Source of the DNA: Mariprofundus ferrinatatus | GTDB taxonomy: Bacteria > Pseudomonadota > Zetaproteobacteria > Mariprofundales > Mariprofundaceae | Assembly (NCBI RefSeq): GCF_002795825.1 | Contig: NZ_CP018800.1 | Span: 1 to 64,000, forward strand | DNA length: 64,000 bases | Reading direction: 5' to 3' | In this document: positions 47,834 to 57,283 of the stretch, piece by piece | Position numbering within the stretch: position 1 is the stretch's first letter | Layout of the letters: each line of letters starts with the position of its first letter | Notes under the pieces: model-generated | Databases searched by the model: none | Seen by the model: the letters and a program-made list of their open reading frames with translations, nothing else | Told to the model about the DNA's origin: nothing | Program-made: the position numbers and the translations under genes

Positions 47834-48946
47834 ATGAATTCAAACATGAAAAAGCATGGTCTGGCCTGCCTGATTATCGCCTGTTTTGCTGCCGCTCCTG
47901 CTTTGGCTGAAGATGGCGATAGCGCCATTACAGCAGAGCTCAGCTATATCGCCGAGAGTGTGCGCAATTTCTCCGGCGGATTGCAGAAAGGGGTGAAAAA
48001 TGAAGCGGCGGGCACCCTGGCTGCAACTGTTGATCTTGAAAAGGCTGCCGGCTGGAGTGGCGCAACGGCTTATGTTGAGTTCATCGTCAACCACGGAAGA
48101 GATCCCAGTGGTTCACTTATCGGCGACTTCCAGACAGCCAGTAACATTGCCGACGGCAACCGCACGCGACTGCAGCAGGCATGGATAGAACAGCGATTCC
48201 TGGATGATATGGTTGCAGTTCTGGTTGGCGCACATGATTTGAATTCCGAATTTTATGTCTCCGAGTATGGCGGGCTTTTCACCAACTCATCATTCGGCAT
48301 CGGTCCGGAAATCAGTGGTAATGTAGGTACTTCGCTGTGGCCTGAGGCGGGGCTGGCTTCCCGGGTCGCTATTCAGCTGGATGATCAGGCATCTTTTCGT
48401 GTTGCCGGCTATGACGGTGACCCTGCAACGCGCGGCCTGAGTGCTGCAGAGGGCTATGTGTATATAGCTGAAGCGGCCTATGCCACTGCAGGAGGAGCCT
48501 ACAAAATCGGTGCCTGGAGGCACACCAAGGCCCCAGTGCAGGGCGGAGGTGCCGGCCTGGCGGGCGGTTACATTGTGATCGATCAACCCTTGATGGAGTG
48601 GGGCGGGGGTGAGCTCGGCATGTTCCTGCAGTACGGCCTTGCACAGCGCTCTGCTGAAAGTATCAAGAATTATATAGGGGGCGGCTTGCATATCAGCGGC
48701 CTGATTCCGGGGCGCGGCGATGATGAAGCCGGCATTGCTGTGGCGAGGGCTGATTTTTCCAGTAATTACAGGACGATCAATCCCGGCTTCAAAAAAGCAG
48801 AGACTGTTATCGAGCTGACCTATCGAGCCCAGTTATTTGACTGGCTGGCTATCCAGCCGGCTTTCCAGTATATCATTTCACCCTCAGGTGATCCCGCACT
48901 GGCTAACGCAAAAGTTGGTATCCTGCGAGCTGAAATAGGGATTTAG
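47834..48946 (+). CDS. OprB-family carbohydrate-selective porin
   Basis: Outer-membrane beta-barrel porin. A signal peptide (cleavage after APALAED) is followed by the OprB fold with DLEKAAGW, RLQQAWIEQRF, the LVGAHDLNSEFY stretch and a strand-rich end. The 370 residues fit the family. In OprB relatives the solute is a sugar, but here it could be another small molecule. It stands alone with its own promoter region. Confidence 0.88.
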   Translation: MNSNMKKHGLACLIIACFAAAPALAEDGDSAITAELSYIAESVRNFSGGLQKGVKNEAAGTLAATVDLEKAAGWSGATAYVEFIVNHGRDPSGSLIGDFQTASNIADGNRTRLQQAWIEQRFLDDMVAVLVGAHDLNSEFYVSEYGGLFTNSSFGIGPEISGNVGTSLWPEAGLASRVAIQLDDQASFRVAGYDGDPATRGLSAAEGYVYIAEAAYATAGGAYKIGAWRHTKAPVQGGGAGLAGGYIVIDQPLMEWGGGELGMFLQYGLAQRSAESIKNYIGGGLHISGLIPGRGDDEAGIAVARADFSSNYRTINPGFKKAETVIELTYRAQLFDWLAIQPAFQYIISPSGDPALANAKVGILRAEIGI

Positions 48947-49057
48947 CCACCCCCTTCTCTTTCTCACGGGCGCGTCACGGGTTTGCCATATTGCTGACAT
49001 AGCGGTGCCACACTTCTTTCCATTATTCGCATCAACTTGATTGAAAAGGAGATAAGT

Positions 49058-49255
49058 ATGGCTCCCCTAACACTGGACCCATCTTCTGCACGCTATGAAT
49101 TCATGAAATGGGTCAGCGAGCGCAATGCGCATATTCCGGTTACCGAGCTGGAGTTTTTGATCTGTTTCTCTCCGCTTGGCCCCGACGATGAGGATGACTG
49201 GGATGAGGACAACTGGCGTTATGGCGCCACTGTTTTTTTCATGCTTTCTGAATAA
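49058..49255 (+). CDS. Small acidic protein, 65 residues
   Basis: Not recognised. The protein is strongly acidic with a run of Asp/Glu in the middle (PDDEDDWDEDNW), and begins MAPLTLDPSSARYEFMKWVSE. AAGGAG lies 7 bases before ATG 49058, so translation is likely. It stands between the porin gene and the suf regulator promoter. No metal or nucleic-acid motif is visible. Confidence 0.7.
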   Translation: MAPLTLDPSSARYEFMKWVSERNAHIPVTELEFLICFSPLGPDDEDDWDEDNWRYGATVFFMLSE

Positions 49256-49273
49256 CCCTAAATCATACTATAT

Positions 49274-49302
49274 TGTTCCGGTTTATAAACCGGACTAGAA
49301 TG
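49274..49302 (+). promoter_or_regulatory. Promoter and palindromic operator of the rrf2-suf operon
   Basis: A -35 TTGTTC (49274-49279) and -10 TAGAAT (49297-49302) are 17 bases apart. A perfect 18-base palindrome TCCGGTTTA-TAAACCGGA (49278-49295) fills the spacer. Overlapping the -10, GACTAGAATGGTC (49294-49306) resembles an IscR-type core (GACTAnnnTAGTC). The layout is what a repressor operator would need, so I infer autoregulation by the Rrf2 protein. Confidence 0.65.
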
Positions 49303-49354
49303 GTCGCCTTTAAATCGGAGCGCTCTGTTTGCAAGTCGCTCTATAGAGGTGGCC

Positions 49355-49810
49355 ATGCTCAGACTGACCAAATTGACGGACTACGGCATCCTTCTGATGA
49401 CGCATATGGCGGCATCAAGCCAGGAGCGTTTCACCGCGGGCGAACTTGCCGAGATTACCCGCATTCCGTCCCCCACTGTCAGCAAAATCCTGCAGATGCT
49501 GCTGCATGAAGGGCTGCTTGATTCCACCCGTGGCGCCAAAGGCGGATATCGACTTACCCGCCCATCCACTGACATCAACGTGCGCGACATCATCAATGTG
49601 TTTGAAGGTTCAATTGCGCTGACCGAGTGCAACCTCGATAACAGTTCATGTGATCAGCATGATGTCTGCTCCACCAGCAACAACTGGAAGCGGATCAACC
49701 AGGCGGTGCGTCAGGCGTTGCAGGATATATCTCTGGCAGACATGACCGAGCAGGATTTCGTGCCCATCTTCCGCCTGCAGCGTGGCATTGCCATCTCGAA
49801 GGTGCACTGA
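49355..49810 (+). CDS. Rrf2-family Fe-S cluster assembly regulator (IscR/SufR-like)
   Basis: Transcription factor with an N-terminal winged helix ([15 protein letters not shown]) and C-terminal cluster-binding region. From ATG 49355 the three cysteines are at 92, 99 and 105, close to the 92/98/104 of E. coli IscR, so a [2Fe-2S] ligand is likely. ATG 49355 is preferred over the GTG at 49349 because GAGGTGG lies upstream. It shares a one-base TGATG overlap with sufB and probably represses the operon it heads. Confidence 0.93.
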   Translation: MLRLTKLTDYGILLMTHMAASSQERFTAGELAEITRIPSPTVSKILQMLLHEGLLDSTRGAKGGYRLTRPSTDINVRDIINVFEGSIALTECNLDNSSCDQHDVCSTSNNWKRINQAVRQALQDISLADMTEQDFVPIFRLQRGIAISKVH

Positions 49811-51264
49811 TGAGTGACATTAAGCAGGAGCGCAAACCGGAAGAGTTTACAGGCCGCGAATATGAGGCGGGCTTCGTTACCGATATCGAGGCGGACACCC
49901 TGCCGCCGGGGCTGAACGAGGATGTGATTCGCCATATCTCCATGATGAAAGAGGAGCCCGAATGGCTGCTCAACTGGAGGCTTGAGGCATTCCGCCACTG
50001 GCAGACCATGACCGAGCCGCACTGGGCGCATGTGAGCTATCCAGCGATCGACTACCAGGCCGTATCCTATTACTCCGCGCCGAAATCGAAGAAGGATGGC
50101 CCCAAGAGCCTCGATGAGGTTGACCCCAAGCTTCTGGAGACCTATGCCAAGCTCGGTATTCCGCTGCGAGAGCAGGAGATGCTGGCCGGCGTTGCAGTCG
50201 ATGCGGTGTTCGATTCGGTCTCAGTAGCAACCACCTTCAAAGGCAAATTAAAGGAGGCGGGTGTAATCTTCTGCCCGATCTCCGAGGCCGTTCGTGACTA
50301 TCCTGAACTGGTGCAGAAGTACCTTGGCACCGTGGTTCCGACCGGTGACAACTATTTTGCCGCGCTCAACTCGGCAGTGTTTACCGATGGCTCGTTCGTA
50401 TACATCCCGAAAGGGGTGCGTTGCCCGATGGAGCTTTCGACCTATTTCCGCATCAATGCAATGAATACAGGCCAGTTCGAGCGTACGCTGATCATTGCAG
50501 ATGAGGGTTCGTATGTATCATACCTGGAGGGGTGCACAGCACCGCAGCGCGACGAGAACCAGCTGCATGCTGCGGTCGTTGAACTCGTGGCACTCGATGA
50601 TGCGCAGATCAAGTATTCGACAGTGCAGAACTGGTATCCGGGCGATGAAAACGGCGTGGGCGGTATTTACAACTTCGTCACCAAGCGGGCCGATTGCCGT
50701 GGCCATCGCTCCAAGGTGAGCTGGACGCAGGTGGAGACAGGAAGTGCCATCACATGGAAATATCCGAGCTGCGTGCTGCAAGGCGATCACTCGGTTGGCG
50801 AGTTCTACTCCGTGGCCTTGACCAAGATGTGCCAGCAGGCAGATACCGGCACCAAGATGATTCATCTTGGAAAAAACACCAGAAGTACGATCGTCTCCAA
50901 GGGCATCTCTGCTGGGCGCGGTAACCAGTCCTATCGAGGTCTGGTTCGCATCGGCAAGGATGCCGAGAACGCTCGCAACTACACCCAGTGTGACTCGCTT
51001 TTGATTGGCGACAAATGCGGAGCGCACACCTTTCCCTATGTCGAAGTGAAGAATGCAACAGCAACGATGGAGCATGAAGCTACCACCTCAAAGATCGGAG
51101 AGGATCAGCTCTTCTACTGTCAGAGCCGCGGCATCTCTGAAGAGGATGCCGTCAACATGATCGTCAACGGCTTCTGCAAGGATGTGTTTAACGAATTGCC
51201 GATGGAGTTCGCCGTTGAAGCGAACCGGCTGATGGAAGTGAGCCTAGAAGGCGCAGTGGGATAA
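49810..51264 (+). CDS. sufB: Fe-S cluster assembly protein SufB
   Basis: Core scaffold of the SufBCD complex. The 484 residues show the [20 protein letters not shown] stretch, SYLEGCTAP, the RGRSxx-type [15 protein letters not shown] and the C-terminal catalytic Cys region. It is first of the structural genes; sufC follows 12 bases later. Confidence 0.98.
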   Translation: MSDIKQERKPEEFTGREYEAGFVTDIEADTLPPGLNEDVIRHISMMKEEPEWLLNWRLEAFRHWQTMTEPHWAHVSYPAIDYQAVSYYSAPKSKKDGPKSLDEVDPKLLETYAKLGIPLREQEMLAGVAVDAVFDSVSVATTFKGKLKEAGVIFCPISEAVRDYPELVQKYLGTVVPTGDNYFAALNSAVFTDGSFVYIPKGVRCPMELSTYFRINAMNTGQFERTLIIADEGSYVSYLEGCTAPQRDENQLHAAVVELVALDDAQIKYSTVQNWYPGDENGVGGIYNFVTKRADCRGHRSKVSWTQVETGSAITWKYPSCVLQGDHSVGEFYSVALTKMCQQADTGTKMIHLGKNTRSTIVSKGISAGRGNQSYRGLVRIGKDAENARNYTQCDSLLIGDKCGAHTFPYVEVKNATATMEHEATTSKIGEDQLFYCQSRGISEEDAVNMIVNGFCKDVFNELPMEFAVEANRLMEVSLEGAVG

Positions 51265-51276
51265 CAAGGAATGAAC

Positions 51277-52029
51277 ATGATCAAAATAGAGAATTTACAC
51301 GCATCAGTGGGCGGCAAGGAGATCCTCAAGGGGATTAACCTGGAGATCGGTGCCGGTGAAGTGCACGCCATCATGGGGCCGAACGGTTCCGGAAAATCGA
51401 CCCTCTCCAATGTGATAGCCGGCCGTGATGGCTACGAAGTCACCCAGGGCACGATCACCTATAAGGGCAAGAACCTTCTGGAAATGAATCCGGAAGAGCG
51501 CGCCTGGGAGGGCGTGTTTCTCGCCTTCCAGTATCCGGTCGAGATTCCCGGCGTGAACAACACCTATCTGCTCAAGGCGGGCGTTAATGCCAAGCGCAAG
51601 CATCAGGGTGAACAGGAGCTCGATGCGATCGATTTCATGCAGCTGGTGAAAGCGAAGGCAAAACTGGTCGAGCTCGATCAGTCATTCCTGTCACGCGGCG
51701 TGAATGAGGGTTTCTCCGGCGGTGAAAAGAAACGTAACGAGATTTTCCAGATGGCAGTGCTTGAGCCATCACTGGCGCTGCTCGACGAAACCGATTCTGG
51801 GCTTGATATCGATGCCCTGCGTATTGTCGCCAAGGGTGTGAATACGTTGCGTGCGGCAGATCGCTCGATTGTTATGGTGACGCATTATCAGCGCCTGCTC
51901 GACTACATTAAACCGGATGTCGTGCACGTGCTGGCAGACGGTAAAATCCTCAAGACCGGCGATGCCTCTCTGGCGCTGGAGCTGGAAGAGCGCGGATATG
52001 ACTGGGTTCGCGAAGAGGCTGCTGCATGA
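51277..52029 (+). CDS. sufC: Fe-S cluster assembly ATPase SufC
   Basis: ABC-type ATPase that drives SufB-SufD. Walker [10 protein letters not shown], signature [11 protein letters not shown], and Walker [15 protein letters not shown] are clear. ATG 51277 is chosen, with AAGGA spaced six bases upstream; ATG 51271 would sit directly against it. 250 residues. Overlaps sufD by four bases (ATGA). Confidence 0.98.
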   Translation: MIKIENLHASVGGKEILKGINLEIGAGEVHAIMGPNGSGKSTLSNVIAGRDGYEVTQGTITYKGKNLLEMNPEERAWEGVFLAFQYPVEIPGVNNTYLLKAGVNAKRKHQGEQELDAIDFMQLVKAKAKLVELDQSFLSRGVNEGFSGGEKKRNEIFQMAVLEPSLALLDETDSGLDIDALRIVAKGVNTLRAADRSIVMVTHYQRLLDYIKPDVVHVLADGKILKTGDASLALELEERGYDWVREEAAA

Positions 52030-53276
52030 GCAGTGTGTTGAATGCAATCCGAGAATCGGCTTGGCGGGCTTTTGCATCCGACGGGATGCCCTCTAGCCGC
52101 GATGAGGACTGGAAATATACCGACCTGTCACGCATCACAGCGGTACAGGGCGATTTGTGGTGGGAGTCTGCAGGCAAAGCCGTTGTCGATGCCGATAGCG
52201 TTACCATTCCCGGTCTTGATGCCTACCGTCTGGTGATCTGCAACGGCGTGGTCGATCTTGGCGCATCTGTAATCCCGGATGCGATCACCATTACCCCGCT
52301 GGCATCGCTGCTGCAGGATGATCCCGATGCGGTCGTTGAATTGATGCTGGATGATCGTGATGCACCGTTTGCCAGTGGCATTACCGCCTTGAACAGCGCC
52401 AGAGCATCAGATGGCTGCTGTATCTGTGTGCCCGACAGCCTGAAGCTGGACAGGCCGATCCATATTCTGCATCTGAGCAGTGGCGGTGCATCACATACCA
52501 GAACCGGCATCACTGTCGGCAGCTACGCCGAAGTTGAGATCATCGAACATTTTGCCGGCAGTGACGTTGCAGAAGGTGTGACCAACAGTGTAACGGCGAT
52601 CCGTCTGGCTGCCGGGGCCAAATGTGAGCATTATCGCCTGCAGCTTGAAGGTGCCAAACAGTGGCATCTCGGGCGTGTCGAGGTGAATCAGAAGCGTGAC
52701 TCAAACTACACCATGCATGCAGTCGAGCTGGGTTCGCAGCTCTCCCGCGTCGATGTAGTGAATGATCTTAACGAGCCCGGTGCCGAGAGCGAGCTTAATG
52801 GCCTGTTCGTGCTCTCCGGTCGCCAGCATGTCGATCACCACACCCGTATTGCACACGAGGTGCCGCACTGTCGAAGCCGCGAGAACTATCGCACTGTGCT
52901 TGATGGACGTTCGCACGGCGTATTCAACGGCAAGGTGGTGGTGGCCGAAGGGGCGATCAAGACCGACTCGGCACAATCCAATGCCAACCTGCTGCTTTCG
53001 AACCGTGCCGAGATCGATACCAAGCCGGAGCTTGAGATCTACAACGATGATGTGAAGTGCGCGCATGGTGCGACGGTGGGCCAGCTGGACAAGAACCAGC
53101 TCTTCTATCTGAAATCGCGCGGGCTTTCAGAGGAAGAGGCGAAACAGCTGCTTACGTTCGCTTTTGCCGATGCGATTCTGGCCAGAATGGGCAGCGATTC
53201 CGTGCGCCGCTATATCGAGCGCGCCGCGTTTGCCAAGTTGCCCAATATCTCCGGCCTTGAGGGGTTACTGGTATGA
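52026..53276 (+). CDS. sufD: Fe-S cluster assembly protein SufD
   Basis: SufB paralogue and partner in the SufBCD scaffold. The 416 residues carry a conserved C-terminal half with [27 protein letters not shown] and [11 protein letters not shown]. It overlaps both sufC and sufS by four bases. Confidence 0.96.
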   Translation: MSSVLNAIRESAWRAFASDGMPSSRDEDWKYTDLSRITAVQGDLWWESAGKAVVDADSVTIPGLDAYRLVICNGVVDLGASVIPDAITITPLASLLQDDPDAVVELMLDDRDAPFASGITALNSARASDGCCICVPDSLKLDRPIHILHLSSGGASHTRTGITVGSYAEVEIIEHFAGSDVAEGVTNSVTAIRLAAGAKCEHYRLQLEGAKQWHLGRVEVNQKRDSNYTMHAVELGSQLSRVDVVNDLNEPGAESELNGLFVLSGRQHVDHHTRIAHEVPHCRSRENYRTVLDGRSHGVFNGKVVVAEGAIKTDSAQSNANLLLSNRAEIDTKPELEIYNDDVKCAHGATVGQLDKNQLFYLKSRGLSEEEAKQLLTFAFADAILARMGSDSVRRYIERAAFAKLPNISGLEGLLV

Positions 53277-54493
53277 CGATCGATATCCACTCAGTGCGCG
53301 CCGATTTTCCGATTCTGGATCAGCAGGTTTATGGCAGGCCGCTGGCCTACCTCGATAATGCTGCGACGACCCAGAAGCCGCAGTGTGTAATTGATGCGAT
53401 CACGAATTATTACACCCGCGACAATGCCAATGTGCACCGCGGCGTGCATGCGCTATCCGAGCGCGCAACCGCTGCCTACGAGGGGGCGCGGAAGAAGATT
53501 GCCGATTTCTTCAATGCAAAAAGCGTGCGCGAGGTGGTTTTCACGCGTGGAACCACCGAGGCGATCAATCTGGTGGCGCACAGCTGGGGCGGCGTCAATG
53601 TGCGTCATGGCGACGAGGTACTGATTACCCACATGGAGCACCACTCCAACATCGTGCCGTGGCAGATGCTTTGCGACCATGTCGGGGCAACGCTCAAGGT
53701 TCTCCCTATCAACGAGAAGGGCGAGCTGATCATGGAGGCGCTCGACGAGATGCTCTCCGGCCGCACGAAACTGGTGGGTGTTGTGCAGATGTCCAATGCG
53801 CTCGGCACGATCAACCCGGTGGCCGAAATCATTGAGCGGGCTCACGCTGTGGGTGCAAAGGTGCTGGTGGACGGGGCACAGGCGGCGGCACATATTGCCG
53901 TGGACGTGCAGGCACTCGACTGCGACTTTTATGTCACCAGTGCCCACAAGATGTACGGTCCGACCGGCATTGGCGTGCTGCTGGCCAAAGAGGGGTTGCT
54001 TGATGCCATGCCTCCCTATCAGGGCGGCGGCGACATGATCCGCATGGTCACCTTCGAGAAGACCGAGTTTAATGATCTCCCCTATAAGTTCGAGGCGGGA
54101 ACACCGAACATCTCCGGCGCCATCGGATTTGGTGCGGCGATCGATTATATCAGTGAGATTGGATTCGATGCGATCCATGCGCGAGAGAAAGAGCTGCTCG
54201 CCTACGCCACTTCCCAGGCAGAGGCATTTAAAGGATTGCGTCTGATCGGCACGGCGAAAGAGAAGGCGTGTGTATTATCCTTTGTGCTCGAAGGCGTGCA
54301 TCCGCATGACCTCGGTACTATTCTTGATCGTGAGGGGGTGGCAATCCGCGCCGGCCACCACTGCGCCATGCCGGTGATGCAGTTTTTCAAAGTTCCGGCC
54401 ACTGCGCGTGCTTCATTCTCGATCTACAACAGCGAGGCCGAAGTGGATGCGCTCTTCACGGCCCTGAAAAAAGCGCAGGAGATTTTCGGCTAA
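53273..54493 (+). CDS. sufS: Cysteine desulfurase SufS
   Basis: PLP-dependent enzyme that strips sulfur from cysteine. The PLP lysine is in TSAHKMYGPTGIG and the persulfide-forming Cys in RAGHHCAMP. Length (406) is that of group II desulfurases. Its stop overlaps the sufU start by one base. Confidence 0.97.
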   Translation: MTIDIHSVRADFPILDQQVYGRPLAYLDNAATTQKPQCVIDAITNYYTRDNANVHRGVHALSERATAAYEGARKKIADFFNAKSVREVVFTRGTTEAINLVAHSWGGVNVRHGDEVLITHMEHHSNIVPWQMLCDHVGATLKVLPINEKGELIMEALDEMLSGRTKLVGVVQMSNALGTINPVAEIIERAHAVGAKVLVDGAQAAAHIAVDVQALDCDFYVTSAHKMYGPTGIGVLLAKEGLLDAMPPYQGGGDMIRMVTFEKTEFNDLPYKFEAGTPNISGAIGFGAAIDYISEIGFDAIHAREKELLAYATSQAEAFKGLRLIGTAKEKACVLSFVLEGVHPHDLGTILDREGVAIRAGHHCAMPVMQFFKVPATARASFSIYNSEAEVDALFTALKKAQEIFG

Positions 54494-54948
54494 TGTTCGA
54501 GTTAAGGGATCTGTATCAGCAGGTGATCGTCGATCACAACAAGGCTCCGCGCAATTTCGGCAAACTGGAGCATTACAATCACGATGCCGACGGCTATAAC
54601 CCGCTTTGCGGCGACAGGCTGCATGTCTATCTTAACATCAACGATGAGGGGATTATTGATGGAGTCTCCTTCGAAGGGGAAGGCTGCGCCATTTCGGTCG
54701 CTTCTGCATCGCTGATGACCGAGACGCTGAAAGGCACGCCTGTTGCTGAGTTCAAAGAGAAGTTCGACACGTTCCAGCATATGGTAACAGCCGATCTTTC
54801 CGAGGAGCCGGATACCGAGAAGCTAGGCAAGCTGGCTGTGCTCTCCGGCGTGCGCGAATTCCCCAGTCGCATCAAGTGCGCCGTACTCTGCTGGCACACG
54901 ATGAAGTCGGCGGTTGAGGACTCCAGCGAGGTGGCGAGGACAGAATGA
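54493..54948 (+). CDS. sufU: SUF scaffold/sulfurtransferase SufU
   Basis: IscU-like protein that accepts sulfur from SufS in SUF systems without SufE. Three cysteine motifs are visible: NPLCGDRL, GEGCAISVASAS and KCAVLCWHTM. The SufU-type insertion of about 18 residues precedes the last Cys. 151 residues. Overlaps sufT by four bases. Confidence 0.94.
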   Translation: MFELRDLYQQVIVDHNKAPRNFGKLEHYNHDADGYNPLCGDRLHVYLNINDEGIIDGVSFEGEGCAISVASASLMTETLKGTPVAEFKEKFDTFQHMVTADLSEEPDTEKLGKLAVLSGVREFPSRIKCAVLCWHTMKSAVEDSSEVARTE

Positions 54949-55514
54949 ACAGAGCGGGCGATATGATTACAACCACACGCGATGTCGATGCAGTGCTGAT
55001 TCCCCTCGGCACGCCCGTGACTATTCCTGCGGGAGCGCTGGTGCTGATCACCCAGGAGCTCGGAGGCTCATATACTGTCAGCGTATCCGGCAATCTGGCC
55101 CGCATCGAAGGCAAGGATGCTGATGCCCTGGGCTTTGGTGCAGCAGAGGGTGAGGAAAAAGAGGCTGCCGCCGAAGAGAAAAAAGAGGTGACGACAGGAC
55201 CCGTCGATGAACAGCAGATATGGGATGTACTGCGAACCTGTTATGATCCGGAGATTCCGGTCAATATCGTTGATCTTGGGCTTGTTTATGATGTGCATGT
55301 GGTTGAGACCGACGAGGGTGGTAACCATGTCGATATCGTCATGACGCTGACTGCGCCCGGCTGCGGCATGGGCCCATTCATTGTCGATGATGTAAGGCAG
55401 AAGGCACTTTCGGTAGATCATGTCAGCGATGTCGAGGTGGAGCTGGTGTTCGAGCCGGCCTGGGACCGATCGATGATGTCCGATGAAGCACGCCTGCAAC
55501 TGGGCATGTTCTAA
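54945..55514 (+). CDS. sufT: SUF-associated DUF59/MIP18 protein SufT
   Basis: Accessory factor for Fe-S cluster maturation. The N-terminal part resembles the SufT-specific domain (VLIPLGTPVTIPAGALV). An Ala/Glu-rich linker at about 67-85 leads to a MIP18 (DUF59) domain with DLGLVYDV and TAPGCGMGP. 189 residues. The nnrS gene begins 5 bases after the stop. Confidence 0.93.
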   Translation: MNRAGDMITTTRDVDAVLIPLGTPVTIPAGALVLITQELGGSYTVSVSGNLARIEGKDADALGFGAAEGEEKEAAAEEKKEVTTGPVDEQQIWDVLRTCYDPEIPVNIVDLGLVYDVHVVETDEGGNHVDIVMTLTAPGCGMGPFIVDDVRQKALSVDHVSDVEVELVFEPAWDRSMMSDEARLQLGMF

Positions 55515-55519
55515 AGCAC

Positions 55520-56728
55520 ATGTCTGAGGGTTCCCCTCCAGTGATCAACATTTCCAATGGGGGCTCTGTTTCCACGCCAAAGAGGTGGAGCCCGTTCGCC
55601 CTGGGGTTCCGTCCCTTCTTTCTGCTGGCCGGGTGGTTCGCCACTCTTTTCATGGCCACTTCACTCGGTGGCTTCGTTAGCGGCATCTGGCACTACAACT
55701 ATTTCGAACTCTCCCTCTGGCATGCACATGAGATGCTGTTCGGATTCGGCGTGGCCGTCATTGCAGGTTTTTTGCTTACAGCTGTGCGCAACTGGACGGG
55801 GCTTGCCACGCCGAGCGGCTTGCCACTGGCCCTGCTGGTGCTGCTCTGGCTGGCTCCACGGGTTCTCTCGGCCGTGCCGATGCCGGCGATGATTTTTGCC
55901 CTGCTCGATATGCTGTTTCTGCCGGTTCTGGCATTGCTTATCTACCTGCGAGTGAAGCAGGCAAAACAGCCGCACAACTACAGCGTACCGGCACTATTGC
56001 TGCTGCTTGCAGTGGCCAATGCCGGCATCCACCTCGATCTGCTCGGCCAATTACCAGGGGTTTCGTCAGGGATGCTGCATCTGGGCGTTCTCACGTTTGT
56101 TGCGATCATCGTGCTGATTGGCGGGCGCGTTGTACCCTTCTTTATCGGCAGTGCAACGGCTTCGCAGGCGGGATCAAAGCGGTGGATTGAGAAGGCAGCG
56201 CTTCCTTCGGTAATGCTCTTTGCCGGGGTTAATTTACTGTTGCCTGTGGATGGGCTGGTTGCCGTCCTGGCAGTCGCAGTAGGGTTGCTGCATGCTAAGC
56301 GTATGCAGCAATGGTATGTTGCTTCTATCTGGAAAGAGCCGATGCTCTGGGTGCTCTATCTGGGTTACGCATGGCTTGTTGCAGGATTCTTCTTCTATGC
56401 AGCTGCCCTGATGTTTAATCTTCCGTTGACTGAAGCGGTGCATGCCTGGACGGTTGGTGCGATTGGTGCATTTACGCTTGGTATGATGGCGCGCGTTTCT
56501 CTCGGGCACACCGGTCGCCCTGTGCAGGCACTGCCATGGATGCCAGCAGGTTTCATTCTGATAGTTGCGGCCGCATTTGCCCGGGTTGTCATGCCTCTGA
56601 TTAATCCGGCCTGGCTTGACAGCATCGTGATGTTCAGCGCAACGTGCTGGATTATCGCATTCCTGATTTTTGCTATCCGCTATTCGATGTTGCTCCTGAA
56701 GCCGCGGCTGGATGGCAAGGAAGGCTGA
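55520..56728 (+). CDS. nnrS: NnrS family haem-copper membrane protein
   Basis: Polytopic membrane protein of 402 residues with about 12 predicted helices. NnrS proteins bind haem and copper and protect against nitric oxide, which attacks Fe-S clusters. Conserved features include FALGFRPFFLLAGWFA, WHAHEMLFGFG and GGRVVPFF. It is only 5 bases from sufT, so it appears to belong to the suf operon. It overlaps nothing but runs into the Rieske gene 10 bases later. Confidence 0.92.
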   Translation: MSEGSPPVINISNGGSVSTPKRWSPFALGFRPFFLLAGWFATLFMATSLGGFVSGIWHYNYFELSLWHAHEMLFGFGVAVIAGFLLTAVRNWTGLATPSGLPLALLVLLWLAPRVLSAVPMPAMIFALLDMLFLPVLALLIYLRVKQAKQPHNYSVPALLLLLAVANAGIHLDLLGQLPGVSSGMLHLGVLTFVAIIVLIGGRVVPFFIGSATASQAGSKRWIEKAALPSVMLFAGVNLLLPVDGLVAVLAVAVGLLHAKRMQQWYVASIWKEPMLWVLYLGYAWLVAGFFFYAAALMFNLPLTEAVHAWTVGAIGAFTLGMMARVSLGHTGRPVQALPWMPAGFILIVAAAFARVVMPLINPAWLDSIVMFSATCWIIAFLIFAIRYSMLLLKPRLDGKEG

Positions 56729-56738
56729 GGAGAGGGGT

Positions 56739-57053
56739 ATGTCTGAGTGGATCAATATTGTGGCGGAGGGCGAGTTGTCTCCGGGAAGCCGGAAAGTGGT
56801 GGCAACCCCCTATGCAGAAATTGCTGTCTTCAATATCGATGGCAAGTTCTATGCGATTGAGGATATCTGCACGCACGATGGCGGCGAACTGGCCAGTGGA
56901 ATCTGTGAGGGTGATCAGATTGTCTGTCCGCGTCACGGTGCCCGCTTCTGCATCCGGGATGGCAGGGCTCTGACTCCGCCTGCCTATGAAAATATCGATA
57001 CCTTTCCTGTGCGTATTGAGGGCGGCATGGTACAGGTAGACATCGATGGATGA
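56739..57053 (+). CDS. Rieske-type [2Fe-2S] ferredoxin
   Basis: Small soluble Rieske ferredoxin of the NirD/biphenyl-dioxygenase ferredoxin type. The two motifs CTHDGGEL and CPRHGARF supply two Cys and two His ligands. From ATG 56739, with GAGAGGGG upstream, it has 104 residues. Rieske genes of this kind often sit near suf operons; the partner is unknown. Confidence 0.93.
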   Translation: MSEWINIVAEGELSPGSRKVVATPYAEIAVFNIDGKFYAIEDICTHDGGELASGICEGDQIVCPRHGARFCIRDGRALTPPAYENIDTFPVRIEGGMVQVDIDG

Positions 57054-57056
57054 GTG

Positions 57057-57251
57057 ATGGTTCGAGCCGATGAGCAAAGGGTCAAAGCACCCTGCCTAAG
57101 TTGTCGCCACTACTTCATTACCTGGGACCAGCATCGCCCCTACGGTTGCCGGGCCTTCGGGTTTAAGGCCGCAAGGTTGCCCTGCTACGAGGTGCAAAAC
57201 GCTTCAAGCGTCCATTGTCTGAAACACGAGCTTAAACCAAAAAACAAGTGA
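57057..57251 (+). CDS. Small cysteine-rich protein, 64 residues
   Basis: Not a characterised family. Five cysteines are at 13, 16, 31, 43 and 54, in the frame CLSCRHYFITWD, GCRAFGFKA and LPCYEV, which I think is conserved in several proteobacteria. Such spacing suggests metal or cluster binding. ATG 57057 lies three bases after the Rieske stop, so it closes the suf-linked operon; GTG 57054 is an alternative. Confidence 0.75.
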   Translation: MVRADEQRVKAPCLSCRHYFITWDQHRPYGCRAFGFKAARLPCYEVQNASSVHCLKHELKPKNK

Positions 57252-57283
57252 TATGGGGCTATTATTGCTGTTAGCGTAGCCGT

